A stretch of 17,752 nucleotides of DNA from Pseudomonadota bacterium. Lineage in GTDB: Bacteria; CALINM01. The stretch lies in the NCBI GenBank assembly GCA_026415985.1, contig JAOAGA010000032.1:1-17752 (forward strand). Direction: 5' to 3'. Numbering within the stretch: the first letter of the stretch is position 1; every line of letters begins with the position of its first letter. Both the position numbers and the translations under genes were made by a program. The notes beneath the pieces are model-generated. The model ran no database searches. It was not told where the DNA came from and saw only the letters and a program-made list of their open reading frames with translations. Below are positions 7,294 through 15,282 of this stretch, one piece after another.

Positions 7294-7791
7294 ATGGCAA
7301 AAAATTTTCAGGCAAAAGACAGGAGAGATATAAAACACCTTGACAGAGGTAACCCCTATTTTGAATACCGGAAATATCCTGAACCTACGGAGTGTAAAAA
7401 CTGCGGGCTTGTTTTTGTAGATGGAAGATGGGCGGTGAAGACCATTAGCAAGGGAATAGCCAATAAGGAAATTTGTCCAGCCTGTAGAATTATAAAAGAC
7501 AAGATACCTTTTGGTATCTGTGTGTTGGAAGGTAATTTTCTGAAGGATGAGAAAAATAAATCAGAAATCATTAATATTATTAAAAATATTGAAAAAAATG
7601 TCAGAGAGAAGAGACCTCTCCAAAGAATTATGGAAATAAAAGAAGAAGATGGCAAGCTTGAAATTACAACAACCTACGATCATTTAGCCAGAAGAATTGG
7701 TGAATCTATTTATAAGGCATATAAAGGAGAGTTGGTGCTCAAGTATCAGGAAGGAGAAAGATTTGCCAGAGTTTACTGGAAAAGAGATTAA
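7294..7791 (+). CDS. BCAM0308-type zinc-ribbon protein
   Basis: 165 residues from the ATG at 7294, preceded by AGGAGG (7284-7289). A TTG at 7273 would overlap the upstream stop and is less likely. Seen: a charged N-terminus, then PEPTECKNCG and EICPACR, giving four cysteines (34, 37, 61, 64) in a C-x2-C...C-x2-C ribbon. A second half follows with a PLQRIMEI strand and a TTTYDHLARRIGESI helix, then a short beta segment ending RVYWKRD. The order and spacing match what I recall of the BCAM0308 family, whose ribbon resembles the N-terminus of the ribosome export adaptor NMD3. Biochemical function is unknown. It sits 17 bases behind the NlpC/P60 gene, the only gene in that short operon with an SD. 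Confidence 0.78.
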   Translation: MAKNFQAKDRRDIKHLDRGNPYFEYRKYPEPTECKNCGLVFVDGRWAVKTISKGIANKEICPACRIIKDKIPFGICVLEGNFLKDEKNKSEIINIIKNIEKNVREKRPLQRIMEIKEEDGKLEITTTYDHLARRIGESIYKAYKGELVLKYQEGERFARVYWKRD

Positions 7792-7794
7792 TTC

Positions 7795-7822
7795 TTGACT
7801 GAAGTAGTTATATTTTGATAAT
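7795..7822 (+). promoter_or_regulatory. Promoter of the desulfurase-mnmA-mtaB cluster, near-leaderless
   Basis: TTGACT (7795-7800), a 16-bp spacer, GATAAT (7817-7822), then ten bases and the ATG at 7833. The expected start near 7829 leaves about 3-4 leader bases, and no SD precedes the ATG. The -35 begins three bases after the zinc-ribbon gene's stop, and no terminator separates them. Confidence 0.6.
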
Positions 7823-7832
7823 CTAATCTTCT

Positions 7833-8993
7833 ATGAAAAAGGTCTATTTTGACCATAATGCGACAACACCTATCCATCCAAAAGTCAGGTCTGCTATAGA
7901 ACCCTTTTTGGGGGAAAAGTTTGGCAATCCCTCTTCTATTCACTGGGCTGGCAGAGAGGTTCGTGCCTATGTGGAAGAAGCAAGGGAAAAGGTAGCGAGT
8001 CTTATTAATTCAGACCCATCGGAGGTAATATTTACGAGTTGTGGTTCAGAAGGTGATAATATGGCAATAAAGGGCGTCCTTATGGGTAATCTTAAGAAGG
8101 GGCGTCATATTGTAACAACTGTTGTTGAACACCCTGCTGTTTTCAGAACCTGTAAATTTCTTGAAGATTTTGATTTTGAGGTAACCTATGTTCCTGTTGA
8201 TAGTTATGGCATGATTGATCCCGATGATGTAAGAAAGGCAATCAGGAAGGATACGGTTCTTATTTCAGTGATGTTTGCAAATAACGAAACAGGAAACCTG
8301 TTTCCTATAAAAGAAATATCTGCTATTGCAAAGGAAAATGATATTGTTTTTCATACCGATGCAGTGCAGGTTGTTGGAAAAATCCCTATTGATGTTAAAG
8401 AGTTAGGGGTAGACCTACTAACCGCTTCAGGACATAAATTTAATGCACCCAAAGGAATCGGTTTTCAATACATCAGAAAGGGAGTTAAGATCCTTCCTCT
8501 GATTTCAGGCGGACATCAGGAAAGAGAGCTCAGAGCAGGTACAGAAAATATGCTTGGTATAGTAGCAATCGGCGAAGCCTCACAGATTGCTAAAGAAGAA
8601 ATGAACGAGAAATCAAGGCATATTGGTTATCTAAGAGACAGATTGGAAAAGGGTATTCTTGAGACAATTCCTTATACGGTAATAAACGGGCATCCTGAAA
8701 AAAGGCTTTATAATACTACAAATATCAGCTTTAAGTTTATAGAAGCGGAAGCCTTGCTTGTTATGCTTGATATGAACGGAATTGCGGTTTCAACCGGTTC
8801 AGCCTGTTCTTCCGGAGCAACGGAGCCCTCCTATGTTTTACAGGCAATGAGTTTGGATCCTCTATGTTCAAGAGGTGCTCTGAGATTTAGCTTGGGGTAT
8901 GGTAACACAGAAGAAGATGTCGATTACTGCCTTTCTGTACTTCCGTCTCTTGTAGAAAAAATCAGAAAGATGTCACCATTCTATAAAAAATAA
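7833..8993 (+). CDS. nifS: Cysteine desulfurase, NifS/IscS type
   Basis: PLP enzyme taking sulfur from L-cysteine to a protein persulfide, releasing alanine; cytosolic. 386 residues, normal for group I desulfurases. Seen: FDHNATTP at 6-13, His100 in VVEHPAV (stacks on PLP), the ANNETG loop at 149-154, HTDAVQ at 174-179, PLP-binding Lys202 in SGHKFNAPKG, RAGTEN at 234-239, and active-site Cys325 in STGSACSSG. NifS and IscS cannot be separated by sequence alone here. There is no iscU, iscA or iscR beside it, but mnmA starts nine bases after its stop, so supplying sulfur for tRNA thiolation is the likeliest local role, with Fe-S assembly also possible. Translation probably starts on a near-leaderless mRNA. 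Confidence 0.95.
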   Translation: MKKVYFDHNATTPIHPKVRSAIEPFLGEKFGNPSSIHWAGREVRAYVEEAREKVASLINSDPSEVIFTSCGSEGDNMAIKGVLMGNLKKGRHIVTTVVEHPAVFRTCKFLEDFDFEVTYVPVDSYGMIDPDDVRKAIRKDTVLISVMFANNETGNLFPIKEISAIAKENDIVFHTDAVQVVGKIPIDVKELGVDLLTASGHKFNAPKGIGFQYIRKGVKILPLISGGHQERELRAGTENMLGIVAIGEASQIAKEEMNEKSRHIGYLRDRLEKGILETIPYTVINGHPEKRLYNTTNISFKFIEAEALLVMLDMNGIAVSTGSACSSGATEPSYVLQAMSLDPLCSRGALRFSLGYGNTEEDVDYCLSVLPSLVEKIRKMSPFYKK

Positions 8994-9002
8994 TCTTAAA
9001 TA

Positions 9003-10043
9003 ATGATGAAGAAGGTCTGTATTGCTATGAGTGGTGGGGTAGACAGCTCCACAACCGCTTTTTTGCTTAAAGAGGCGGGTTATGATGTTTTTGGGGTTTT
9101 CATGAAACTCTGGGATTCTGAGAAAAGCGAGAGGGGATGTTGCGGACTCTCGGATTCTATTGATGCACTGAGAGTAGCAGAGCAGTTAAAAATACCATTC
9201 TACGTATTAAATCTCAAAGAAGAGTTTAAAACTTATGTCATTGATTATTTTATAGATGAGTATAAAAAGGGGAGAACGCCTAACCCTTGTATAAAATGTA
9301 ACCTCTTCCTGAAGTTTAAGATACTTCTCGATAAGGCATTAACCTTAGGGTCAGATTATCTCGCTACCGGGCATTATGCAAGAAATGTCCTGGTAAATGA
9401 TAAAAATTTTTTGTATAAAGGCATTGATGGAAATAAAGATCAGTCCTATTTTTTATTCAATATACCGCAGGCAAGATTAGGTAAGATATTGTTCCCTCTT
9501 GGCGATTTTAAAAAAGAAGAGGTTAGAATAATCGCAGAGAAGGCAAATCTAAGAACTGCAAAGAAGAAAGAAAGTCAGGAAGTTTGCTTTATTGAGAATG
9601 ATTACAGAGACTTCTTAATGAGTGCGGGTATAAAGGGGAAAGAAGGGGATGTTTTAGATATAAATGGGAAAAGAATCGGAAAACATAAGGGCTACTTTTA
9701 TTATACCATAGGGCAAAGGGGTGGGCTGAATATTTCAATGGGGTATCCTATCTATGTGATTGATATAGTTCCTCAAAAAAATATAGTTGTTGCCGACAGA
9801 GAAGAATATTTGTTTAAAAAAGAACTGACAATTTCAGATATTAACCTTTTCGATGATATCGATGAAGAAAAATTCTATACAGTAAAGATAAGATACAGGC
9901 ATAAGGGTGAAAGGGCTAAAATAAAAAAAATTGGAGAAAAATTAAAAATTATATTCGAAAGCCCTCAACGTGCAATTACTCCGGGACAGGCTGGAGTTAT
10001 CTACGATGAAGATAAAGTCGTTGGGGGAGGATGGATAGAATAA
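9003..10043 (+). CDS. mnmA: tRNA-specific 2-thiouridylase MnmA
   Basis: Adds sulfur to C2 of the wobble uridine (U34) of Lys, Glu and Gln tRNAs, using ATP to adenylate the base and a persulfide as donor. 346 residues, near the usual 350-370. Seen: PP-loop SGGVDSS at 10-16, catalytic Cys96 in NPCIKCN, TGHYAR at 122-127, DQSYFL at 146-151, the partner cysteine Cys195 in SQEVCFI, TIGQRGG in the central domain, and a C-terminal beta barrel ending VVGGGWIE. The start is ATGATG; the first ATG is used here, the second is equally possible. There is no SD, and the start lies nine bases after the desulfurase stop, so reinitiation or coupling is likely. The upstream desulfurase is the natural sulfur source. 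Confidence 0.96.
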   Translation: MMKKVCIAMSGGVDSSTTAFLLKEAGYDVFGVFMKLWDSEKSERGCCGLSDSIDALRVAEQLKIPFYVLNLKEEFKTYVIDYFIDEYKKGRTPNPCIKCNLFLKFKILLDKALTLGSDYLATGHYARNVLVNDKNFLYKGIDGNKDQSYFLFNIPQARLGKILFPLGDFKKEEVRIIAEKANLRTAKKKESQEVCFIENDYRDFLMSAGIKGKEGDVLDINGKRIGKHKGYFYYTIGQRGGLNISMGYPIYVIDIVPQKNIVVADREEYLFKKELTISDINLFDDIDEEKFYTVKIRYRHKGERAKIKKIGEKLKIIFESPQRAITPGQAGVIYDEDKVVGGGWIE

Positions 10044-10071
10044 AATCAAAAAGGGTAGCTATATTTGGAAG

Positions 10072-11328
10072 ATGAAGGAAAATGTTAAAGAAAAGGTATA
10101 TATTGCCTATTCAGGTTGTAAGGTTAATCAGTTTGAAAAAAATCTCCTGGAAGAAAGATTTATAGAAAAGGAGTTTGAGATTGCCCATAATTATAAATCA
10201 GCTGATATAGTAGTCTTTAATACCTGTTGTGTAACAAAAAAGGCAGAAGACGGATGCAGACAGCAAATAAGAAAAATAGCAAAGCATAACAATCAGGTTA
10301 AAATAATAGTTACAGGCTGTTACGCTCAAAAAGACAGAGAAAGGCTTTATGAACTGCCTAACGTTATTAAGGTCTTTGATAATAATGAAAAATTTTCTAT
10401 CCCTGAATTTCTGGTTGGGTCAGAATCAGGGGTTAAGGACTCTTTAAGTTTCGAGTTTAAGAGAACTTTTAAAGAGAGGGCAAGGGCTTTTTTAAAGATT
10501 CAGGATGGTTGCGATAGTTTTTGTAGCTATTGTATAGTCCCCTATTTAAGAGGATTGCCTAAGAGCATGCCTGAAGAGCTCGTGATTAAAAATCTTATTA
10601 ACCTTCAGGGTGAAAAAGAGGTAGTCCTTACAGGTATTCATTTGGGAAAATGGGGGGTTGAAAGAGGAGAAAGTCTAAAAAACCTTATTAAAAGAGTTTC
10701 AAGGGAAAAATTTCTATTCCGGTTAAGGCTTTCGTCTTTGGAACCTCAGGAGATTGATAAGGAGTTTCTTAATATTTTAAAGGATATGGAAAATTTCTGT
10801 CCCCATTTTCATATACCTCTTCAGAGTGGTTCTGACAGAATACTGAAATTAATGAATAGAAGTTATACTACTGATTTTTATATGAAAAAAATCGATTTAA
10901 TCAGAGAATACTTCCCTGATGCCGGAATCGGAACTGATTTAATTGTTGGTTTTCCAACGGAAAGCGATGATGATTTTATCCGGACGAGCAAGCTTTTAGA
11001 GGTTTCTCCTATTGATTATATACATGTTTTCAGATATTCCGACAGAGATGGAACAAGCTCTTTTCAGCTTGTTCCTAAAATTGAAGAAGATCTTAAAGAA
11101 AAAAGGTCAGAACTGATTAGGGAAATAGACAGGAAAAAACGATTAGCCTTTTATCAAAGATTTTTAAACAGAAGTGTCAGATGTCTTCTCGACAGAAAAG
11201 AAAAGGGGGTTAACAGATTTTTAACAAGGGAGTATCTTAAGGTTTACTCGGAAACAATTGATGAGCAAGAAGAGTTTACTGCAGAATTAATTTCTTTAAA
11301 TCCGCCGGCAATAAGACATGTTAAATAG
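10072..11328 (+). CDS. mtaB: tRNA t6A37 methylthiotransferase MtaB
   Basis: Radical-SAM enzyme converting t6A37 to ms2t6A37 in ANN-decoding tRNAs. 418 residues, in the family range. Seen: an N-terminal UPF0004 domain with cluster cysteines 16 (SGCKVNQ), 52 (FNTCCV) and 83 (VTGCYAQ); the radical-SAM motif C147-x3-C151-x2-C154 (CDSFCSYC) followed by IVPYLRG; PLQSGSD; GTDLIVGFP; and a weak C-terminal TRAM-like region at about 365-415. The GCKVNQ sequence favours MtaB over MiaB or RimO. It follows mnmA by 28 bases in the same direction, making a tRNA anticodon-loop modification operon. There is no convincing SD; the GGAAG just before the ATG is too close. A 14-codon frame overlaps its start as ATGA (see findings). 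Confidence 0.93.
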   Translation: MKENVKEKVYIAYSGCKVNQFEKNLLEERFIEKEFEIAHNYKSADIVVFNTCCVTKKAEDGCRQQIRKIAKHNNQVKIIVTGCYAQKDRERLYELPNVIKVFDNNEKFSIPEFLVGSESGVKDSLSFEFKRTFKERARAFLKIQDGCDSFCSYCIVPYLRGLPKSMPEELVIKNLINLQGEKEVVLTGIHLGKWGVERGESLKNLIKRVSREKFLFRLRLSSLEPQEIDKEFLNILKDMENFCPHFHIPLQSGSDRILKLMNRSYTTDFYMKKIDLIREYFPDAGIGTDLIVGFPTESDDDFIRTSKLLEVSPIDYIHVFRYSDRDGTSSFQLVPKIEEDLKEKRSELIREIDRKKRLAFYQRFLNRSVRCLLDRKEKGVNRFLTREYLKVYSETIDEQEEFTAELISLNPPAIRHVK

Positions 11329-11376
11329 TTGGTATTAGCAGACCGTAATTCCTAAATATTTTTAATCTTATTTTTC

Positions 11377-11404
11377 TTGCATAATTTTAAAACAATGTTA
11401 TATT
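11377..11404 (+). promoter_or_regulatory. Promoter of the MFS gene, apparently leaderless
   Basis: TTGCAT (11377-11382), a 16-bp spacer, TATATT (11399-11404), then six bases and the ATG at 11411. The expected start is the A of the ATG, and no SD exists. The geometry matches that of the DUF4124-type gene. Confidence 0.55.
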
Positions 11405-11410
11405 TTTTGT

Positions 11411-12655
11411 ATGGTTGACTCAAAAGTCAATAAACTACCTTTTCATTATGGATGGCTTATTGCAGTTACCGGCACATTTTGTATTGTCGCCTGTTTAGGG
11501 CTTGGCAGGTTTGCCCTCGGAATGTTACTGCCTTCTATGGGGAAGTCTCTTAATATGACCTATTCTCAGATGGGTTATGTGGGCACGGGGAATTTTGTTG
11601 GCTATTTAATTGCTGTATTTCTCGCTGGTAATGTCATAGCCAGATACGGTCAGAGATTATACATATTTGTTTCACTTATCCTGGTTGGCACAACAATGAT
11701 TCTTTTAAGTCAGGGCAGTAACTTTTATTATATACTTTTTCTATATATCCTTACCGGCATTGGTTCGGGTGGAGCAAATGTCTCAATGATGAGCCTTGTA
11801 TCATCCTGGTTTGGCAAGAAAAAAAGAGGGAAGGCAGCAGGTATAATGACAATCGGCAGTGGTTTTGCCATTGTTTTTTCTGGTTTTTTTGTCCCCTTTA
11901 TAAATCAAGCAAAGGGAGAGAATGGTTGGAGATGGAACTGGGCAATTTTAGGTTTCATTGTTATTTTTATAGCGGTTTTTTGTTTCATTATTTTAAGAAA
12001 TAGTCCTCAGGAGATGGGGGTAACTCCTGTAGGTTTTGATAATAGTGAAATTAAAAATATTGATGAAAGAGTGAATGAAGAGGTTAATATTTATAAAAAC
12101 CCTCTTATATATCATTTAGGGGCAATATATTTTCTCTTTGGTTATACCTATGTTATCTACGCTACATTCATTGTTACGACTCTTGTAAAGGAAAGAAACT
12201 TTAGTGAGTCCATTGCAGGGAACTTCTGGTCTATTGTAGGCTTCTTAAGTCTTTTATCGGGTCCTCTTTTCGGGACACTATCCGATAAATTGGGAAGAAA
12301 GGCAGGTTTTGCTATAGTCTTTTTCTTTCAGTTTATGGCCTATATTTTAATAGCAACAGGTCTTCCTGGTATTTTCCTTTATGCATCTATATTTTTTTAC
12401 GGAGTTGTTGCCTGGAGTATCCCAACCATAATGGCTGCTGCTGTGGGAGATTATGTTGGCAGAAGAAACTCTGCGAAAGCCTTTGGCTTTATCACATTTA
12501 TTTTTGGCATAGGACAGATTATAGGCCCTGCGGTGGCTGGTAAACTGGCTGAAAAAACCGGCAGTTTTTCAAGTAGCTTTTACATGGCTTCAGTAATGGC
12601 TTTTCTTGCCATTTTGCTATCTTTGTCTCTCAAAAAGCCGGCTATTTTGAGATAA
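11411..12655 (+). CDS. MFS transporter, YbfB/YjiJ-like or related
   Basis: Inner-membrane secondary transporter of 414 residues with about 12 hydrophobic segments in two halves, split by a hydrophilic loop at about 198-230 (NSPQEMGVTPVGF onward). Seen: HYGWLIAVTG at the start, GLGRFALGMLLPSM in helix 1, a first-half conserved loop (NVIARYGQRL), WFGKKKRGKAAG after helix 4, a GENGWRWNW segment before helix 6, and LSDKLGRKAG as the second-half loop. The GxGRFA pattern resembles YbfB/YjiJ-type proteins; monocarboxylate transporters of the oxalate/formate type share much of this. The substrate is unknown. It looks like an independent unit, starting without an SD and overlapping the convergent OB-like gene by 14 bases. 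Confidence 0.88.
   Translation: MVDSKVNKLPFHYGWLIAVTGTFCIVACLGLGRFALGMLLPSMGKSLNMTYSQMGYVGTGNFVGYLIAVFLAGNVIARYGQRLYIFVSLILVGTTMILLSQGSNFYYILFLYILTGIGSGGANVSMMSLVSSWFGKKKRGKAAGIMTIGSGFAIVFSGFFVPFINQAKGENGWRWNWAILGFIVIFIAVFCFIILRNSPQEMGVTPVGFDNSEIKNIDERVNEEVNIYKNPLIYHLGAIYFLFGYTYVIYATFIVTTLVKERNFSESIAGNFWSIVGFLSLLSGPLFGTLSDKLGRKAGFAIVFFFQFMAYILIATGLPGIFLYASIFFYGVVAWSIPTIMAAAVGDYVGRRNSAKAFGFITFIFGIGQIIGPAVAGKLAEKTGSFSSSFYMASVMAFLAILLSLSLKKPAILR
12629..12651. terminator. Inverted repeat at the overlapping 3' ends, possible bidirectional terminator
   Basis: CTCAAAA (12629-12635) and TTTTGAG (12645-12651) are perfect complements around a GC-rich AGCCGGCTA core. It spans the last codons of both convergent genes. 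A hairpin here could slow polymerase from either side, but the stem is weak and no long U-tract follows. Confidence 0.3.
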
Positions 12656-13250
12656 CTTTTCCATCCTCTATAAATATAGGAAAATTATATCCACCACCAA
12701 TGCTTTTGTTAAGGGTAACGGTTCCTTCAACACTAACCAAATCACCGAGATCGGAGTTATCAGCAGAAGAAACAACTATATCATAATTTTTGTCTTTATC
12801 GCCAACATGATACCAGTTTTTCCCCATAATGTTTGGAGATGCTTTAGTAATAAAACCTTGAAGCTTTACAAGTTTACCATTATATTTATCTTTATTTTTG
12901 TATAACTCCTGCAATGTTATATCTAAAGCTTTTGTATCTTTTGGCTGATTTTCACTTTTATCTTTAATTGGATTTACATAGGTGACAAAATAAATCTCTT
13001 TGAAAGTTCTTTTTAGTGTTTTGCTATAAAAATCGGTCATTAGCATTCCCGCTGATGCTTCAATATAGTCCCCGACTTTTAACTCAACATTAGGAGAGGC
13101 AATCCAGATCTTTTTCCCATTGTTTTCAAGCTCAGTATAGGTATAACCTTCCACATCCATTGTAGATACAACTTTCCCCCTATGTCCACCGTCTGCATAA
13201 CTTATAGAAAAAAAACAGAACAAAGCAAAAAATATAAAAAGTTTCTTCAT
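12642..13250 (-). CDS. Periplasmic OB-fold-like protein (NrfJ-like N-terminal domain)
   Basis: 202 residues. Seen: a signal peptide at 1-19 (SYA before Asp20); a first domain at about 22-92 with GKVVSTMDVEGYTYTEL, WIASPNVELKVGDYIE and FYSKTLKRTFKEIYFV; a polar linker; and a second OB-like domain at about 108-200 (YNGKLVKLQGFITK, NWYHVGD, VSVEGTV). The first domain matches my recollection of small exported proteins often called NrfJ-like and found with multihaem cytochrome systems; the second resembles periplasmic OB domains. No enzyme motif is visible and no cytochrome gene is nearby. A strong SD (AAGGAGGA, 13255-13262) supports the start. It lies 54 bases downstream of typA in the same direction and may be partly read from it or from a -10 box at 13269-13274. 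Confidence 0.65.
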   Translation of the reverse strand: MKKLFIFFALFCFFSISYADGGHRGKVVSTMDVEGYTYTELENNGKKIWIASPNVELKVGDYIEASAGMLMTDFYSKTLKRTFKEIYFVTYVNPIKDKSENQPKDTKALDITLQELYKNKDKYNGKLVKLQGFITKASPNIMGKNWYHVGDKDKNYDIVVSSADNSDLGDLVSVEGTVTLNKSIGGGYNFPIFIEDGKVISK

Positions 13251-13268
13251 TTTTTCCTCCTTAACTCT

Positions 13269-13274
13269 ATTATA
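13269..13274 (-). promoter_or_regulatory. -10 element of a possible promoter for the OB-like gene
   Basis: A perfect TATAAT on the minus strand, 18 bases upstream of the ATG. No good -35 lies 16-18 bp upstream; the nearest, TTGTAT at 13295-13300, is 20 bp away. The SD would fit just inside the transcript. Confidence 0.35.
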
Positions 13275-13298
13275 AGCTTAATCGGATAATAAAGATAC

Positions 13299-13324
13299 AA
13301 AAAACTAATCTCTTATTTTAAGAG
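13299..13324 (-). terminator. Weak intrinsic terminator at the end of typA
   Basis: On the minus strand, CTCTTA/TAAGAG (6 bp, AAA loop; 13310-13324) lies in the last codons of typA, followed after five bases by six T (13299-13304). The AT-rich stem suggests incomplete termination, so some read-through into the OB-like gene is plausible. Confidence 0.4.
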
Positions 13325-15098
13325 GGTTCTTTTTACACATTCTAATGTTGGCAGGAGTGACATCAATAAGCTCGTCTTCTTTTATAAACTCTATAGCTCT
13401 CTCTAAACTCATTATTTGTGGAGGAGCGAGTCTTAAAGCTTCATCAGAACCAGCAGCACGGATATTTGTTAGTTTTTTTTCTTTCGTAACATTAACATAC
13501 AAATCTACCTCTTTCGAATTTTCTCCAACTATCATTCCAGCATAGACTTCAGTGTTTTCCCTTATAAAAAGGGTCCCTCTTGGCTGTAAATTATAAAGGG
13601 CATAGGTGGTCGCCTTACCATCTCTGTCTGCCACGAGAGCCCCTGTTTTTCGGGATTGTATTGTGCCAGTCTGTAGTTCATAGCCATCAAAAACATTGTG
13701 CATAATTCCGGTTCCTCTTGTATCTGTAAGAAACTCTGTTCGAAAACCAATAAGCCCCCTTGAAGGAATTCTGAACTCCATTCTTATTCTGCCTTGTTCA
13801 TGATTGACAACCTTTAAAAGGATACCTCTTCTGATCCCCATTTTTTGATTGATAACTCCCATATACTCTTCAGGACAATCTATTACAAGATATTCATAGG
13901 GTTCGTAAGTTTTTCCACCGATCTCCCTAAACACAATCTCTGGTCTTCCAACTGAAAAGGCATATCCTTCTCTTCTCATCATCTCAATAAGGATGGCAAG
14001 CTGGAGTTCTCCCCTACCCATAACCTTGAAACTATCACTTGATTCCGTTTCTTCAACTTTTATGCTTACGTTATGCATAGCCTCTTTAGACAACCTTTCT
14101 TTCAGGTTTCTTGATGTAACATATTTACCCTCTTTACCTGCAAAGGGTGATGTGTTAACCGTGAAAATCATAGATATAGTGGGTTCGTCGACTTTTATTC
14201 TTGGAAGAATTTTGGGAGACTGAGGATCTGTAATTGTATCACCAATGGAAATATCATCGAGACCAGCTAATGCTATTATGTCACCGGCAAAAGCCTTGTT
14301 TATAATTTTTTTGTTTAGTCCTTCAAAGGTAAAAATAGTTGAGATTTTACCCCGTTTCAGTTCATCTTCTCGATGTCCGTAAGCAACTATTTCATTATTT
14401 GTTATTGAACCATTAAAAATCCTTCCGATTGAAAGCTTTCCGACATAGTCGTCATAATCTATGTGGGCAATAAGTATTTGAAGGGGATTTTCAGAACTAC
14501 CTCTGGGAGAAGGTATATAATTTATAATCTCATCAAAAAGAAGTTTAAGGTTATTTGCTGGCTCAGCGAGGTCTTTTTTTGCAATTCCTTCCTTTGCGTT
14601 GGTATATAGAACAGGAAAATCTAAATATTTTTCATCTGCATCGAGGTCTATAAAGAGATAGTAAATCTCATCGAGAACTTCTTTGATTCTTGCATCCTTT
14701 CTGTCTATCTTGTTTATTACGACAATAATAGGCAATTTTAACTCCAAAGCCTTTTTTAGAACAAATCTCGTTTGTGGTAGCGGGCCTTCTGATGCATCAA
14801 CAAGAAGTAATGCACCATCAACGAGTTTAAGAGTTCTTTCTACTTCCCCGCCAAAGTCTGAGTGTCCGGGGGTGTCTACAATATTAATTTTATAATCTCC
14901 GTAATATATGGCGGTATTCTTTGCCATAATTGTAATTCCCTTTTCTCTTTCCAAATCAATATTATCCATAACCCTTTCAACAACCGATTGGTTCTCTCTG
15001 AAAATTCCGCTTTGTTTTAACATAGCATCAACAAGAGTCGTCTTACCATGATCTACATGGGCAATTATGGCAATATTTCTAAAAAGGTCTGTTCTCAT
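13305..15098 (-). CDS. typA: Ribosome-associated GTPase TypA/BipA
   Basis: Translational GTPase of the EF-G family that binds the ribosome and helps 50S assembly, especially at low temperature or under stress. 597 residues, close to the usual 600-615. Seen: G1 AHVDHGKT at 13-20, the switch region [13 protein letters not shown] at 45-57, G3 DTPGH at 75-79, G4 NKID at 129-132, then domains II, III and V and the TypA-specific C-terminal region, with [16 protein letters not shown] and [12 protein letters not shown]. All GTPase motifs are intact. The SD GGAGA (15103-15107) supports the ATG. It is divergent from the spermidine-synthase-like gene across 184 bp, in which I found no convincing minus-strand promoter beyond isolated TATAAT-like boxes. 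Confidence 0.97.
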   Translation of the reverse strand: MRTDLFRNIAIIAHVDHGKTTLVDAMLKQSGIFRENQSVVERVMDNIDLEREKGITIMAKNTAIYYGDYKINIVDTPGHSDFGGEVERTLKLVDGALLLVDASEGPLPQTRFVLKKALELKLPIIVVINKIDRKDARIKEVLDEIYYLFIDLDADEKYLDFPVLYTNAKEGIAKKDLAEPANNLKLLFDEIINYIPSPRGSSENPLQILIAHIDYDDYVGKLSIGRIFNGSITNNEIVAYGHREDELKRGKISTIFTFEGLNKKIINKAFAGDIIALAGLDDISIGDTITDPQSPKILPRIKVDEPTISMIFTVNTSPFAGKEGKYVTSRNLKERLSKEAMHNVSIKVEETESSDSFKVMGRGELQLAILIEMMRREGYAFSVGRPEIVFREIGGKTYEPYEYLVIDCPEEYMGVINQKMGIRRGILLKVVNHEQGRIRMEFRIPSRGLIGFRTEFLTDTRGTGIMHNVFDGYELQTGTIQSRKTGALVADRDGKATTYALYNLQPRGTLFIRENTEVYAGMIVGENSKEVDLYVNVTKEKKLTNIRAAGSDEALRLAPPQIMSLERAIEFIKEDELIDVTPANIRMCKKNPLKIRD

Positions 15099-15234
15099 AA
15101 AATCTCCATTTTTTTATTTTGTTTTATAGTTGGCAGGAAAGAAAAGCAAAAAAGATTAACAAGATAAAAAATTAAATCTCACATTTGATTACACATCCAA
15201 ACTATAAGCTCTATAAATATTATAACATGAATTT

Positions 15235-15263
15235 TTGACTTATCTATTTTTTTATGGTATGTT
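15235..15263 (+). promoter_or_regulatory. Putative promoter of the spermidine-synthase-like gene
   Basis: TTGACT (15235-15240), a 17-bp spacer, TATGTT (15258-15263). The predicted start near 15270 leaves about 13 leader bases without a recognisable SD. The -10 matches 4 of 6. Confidence 0.4.
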
Positions 15264-15282
15264 TGTATTAAAAAGATTTAAT

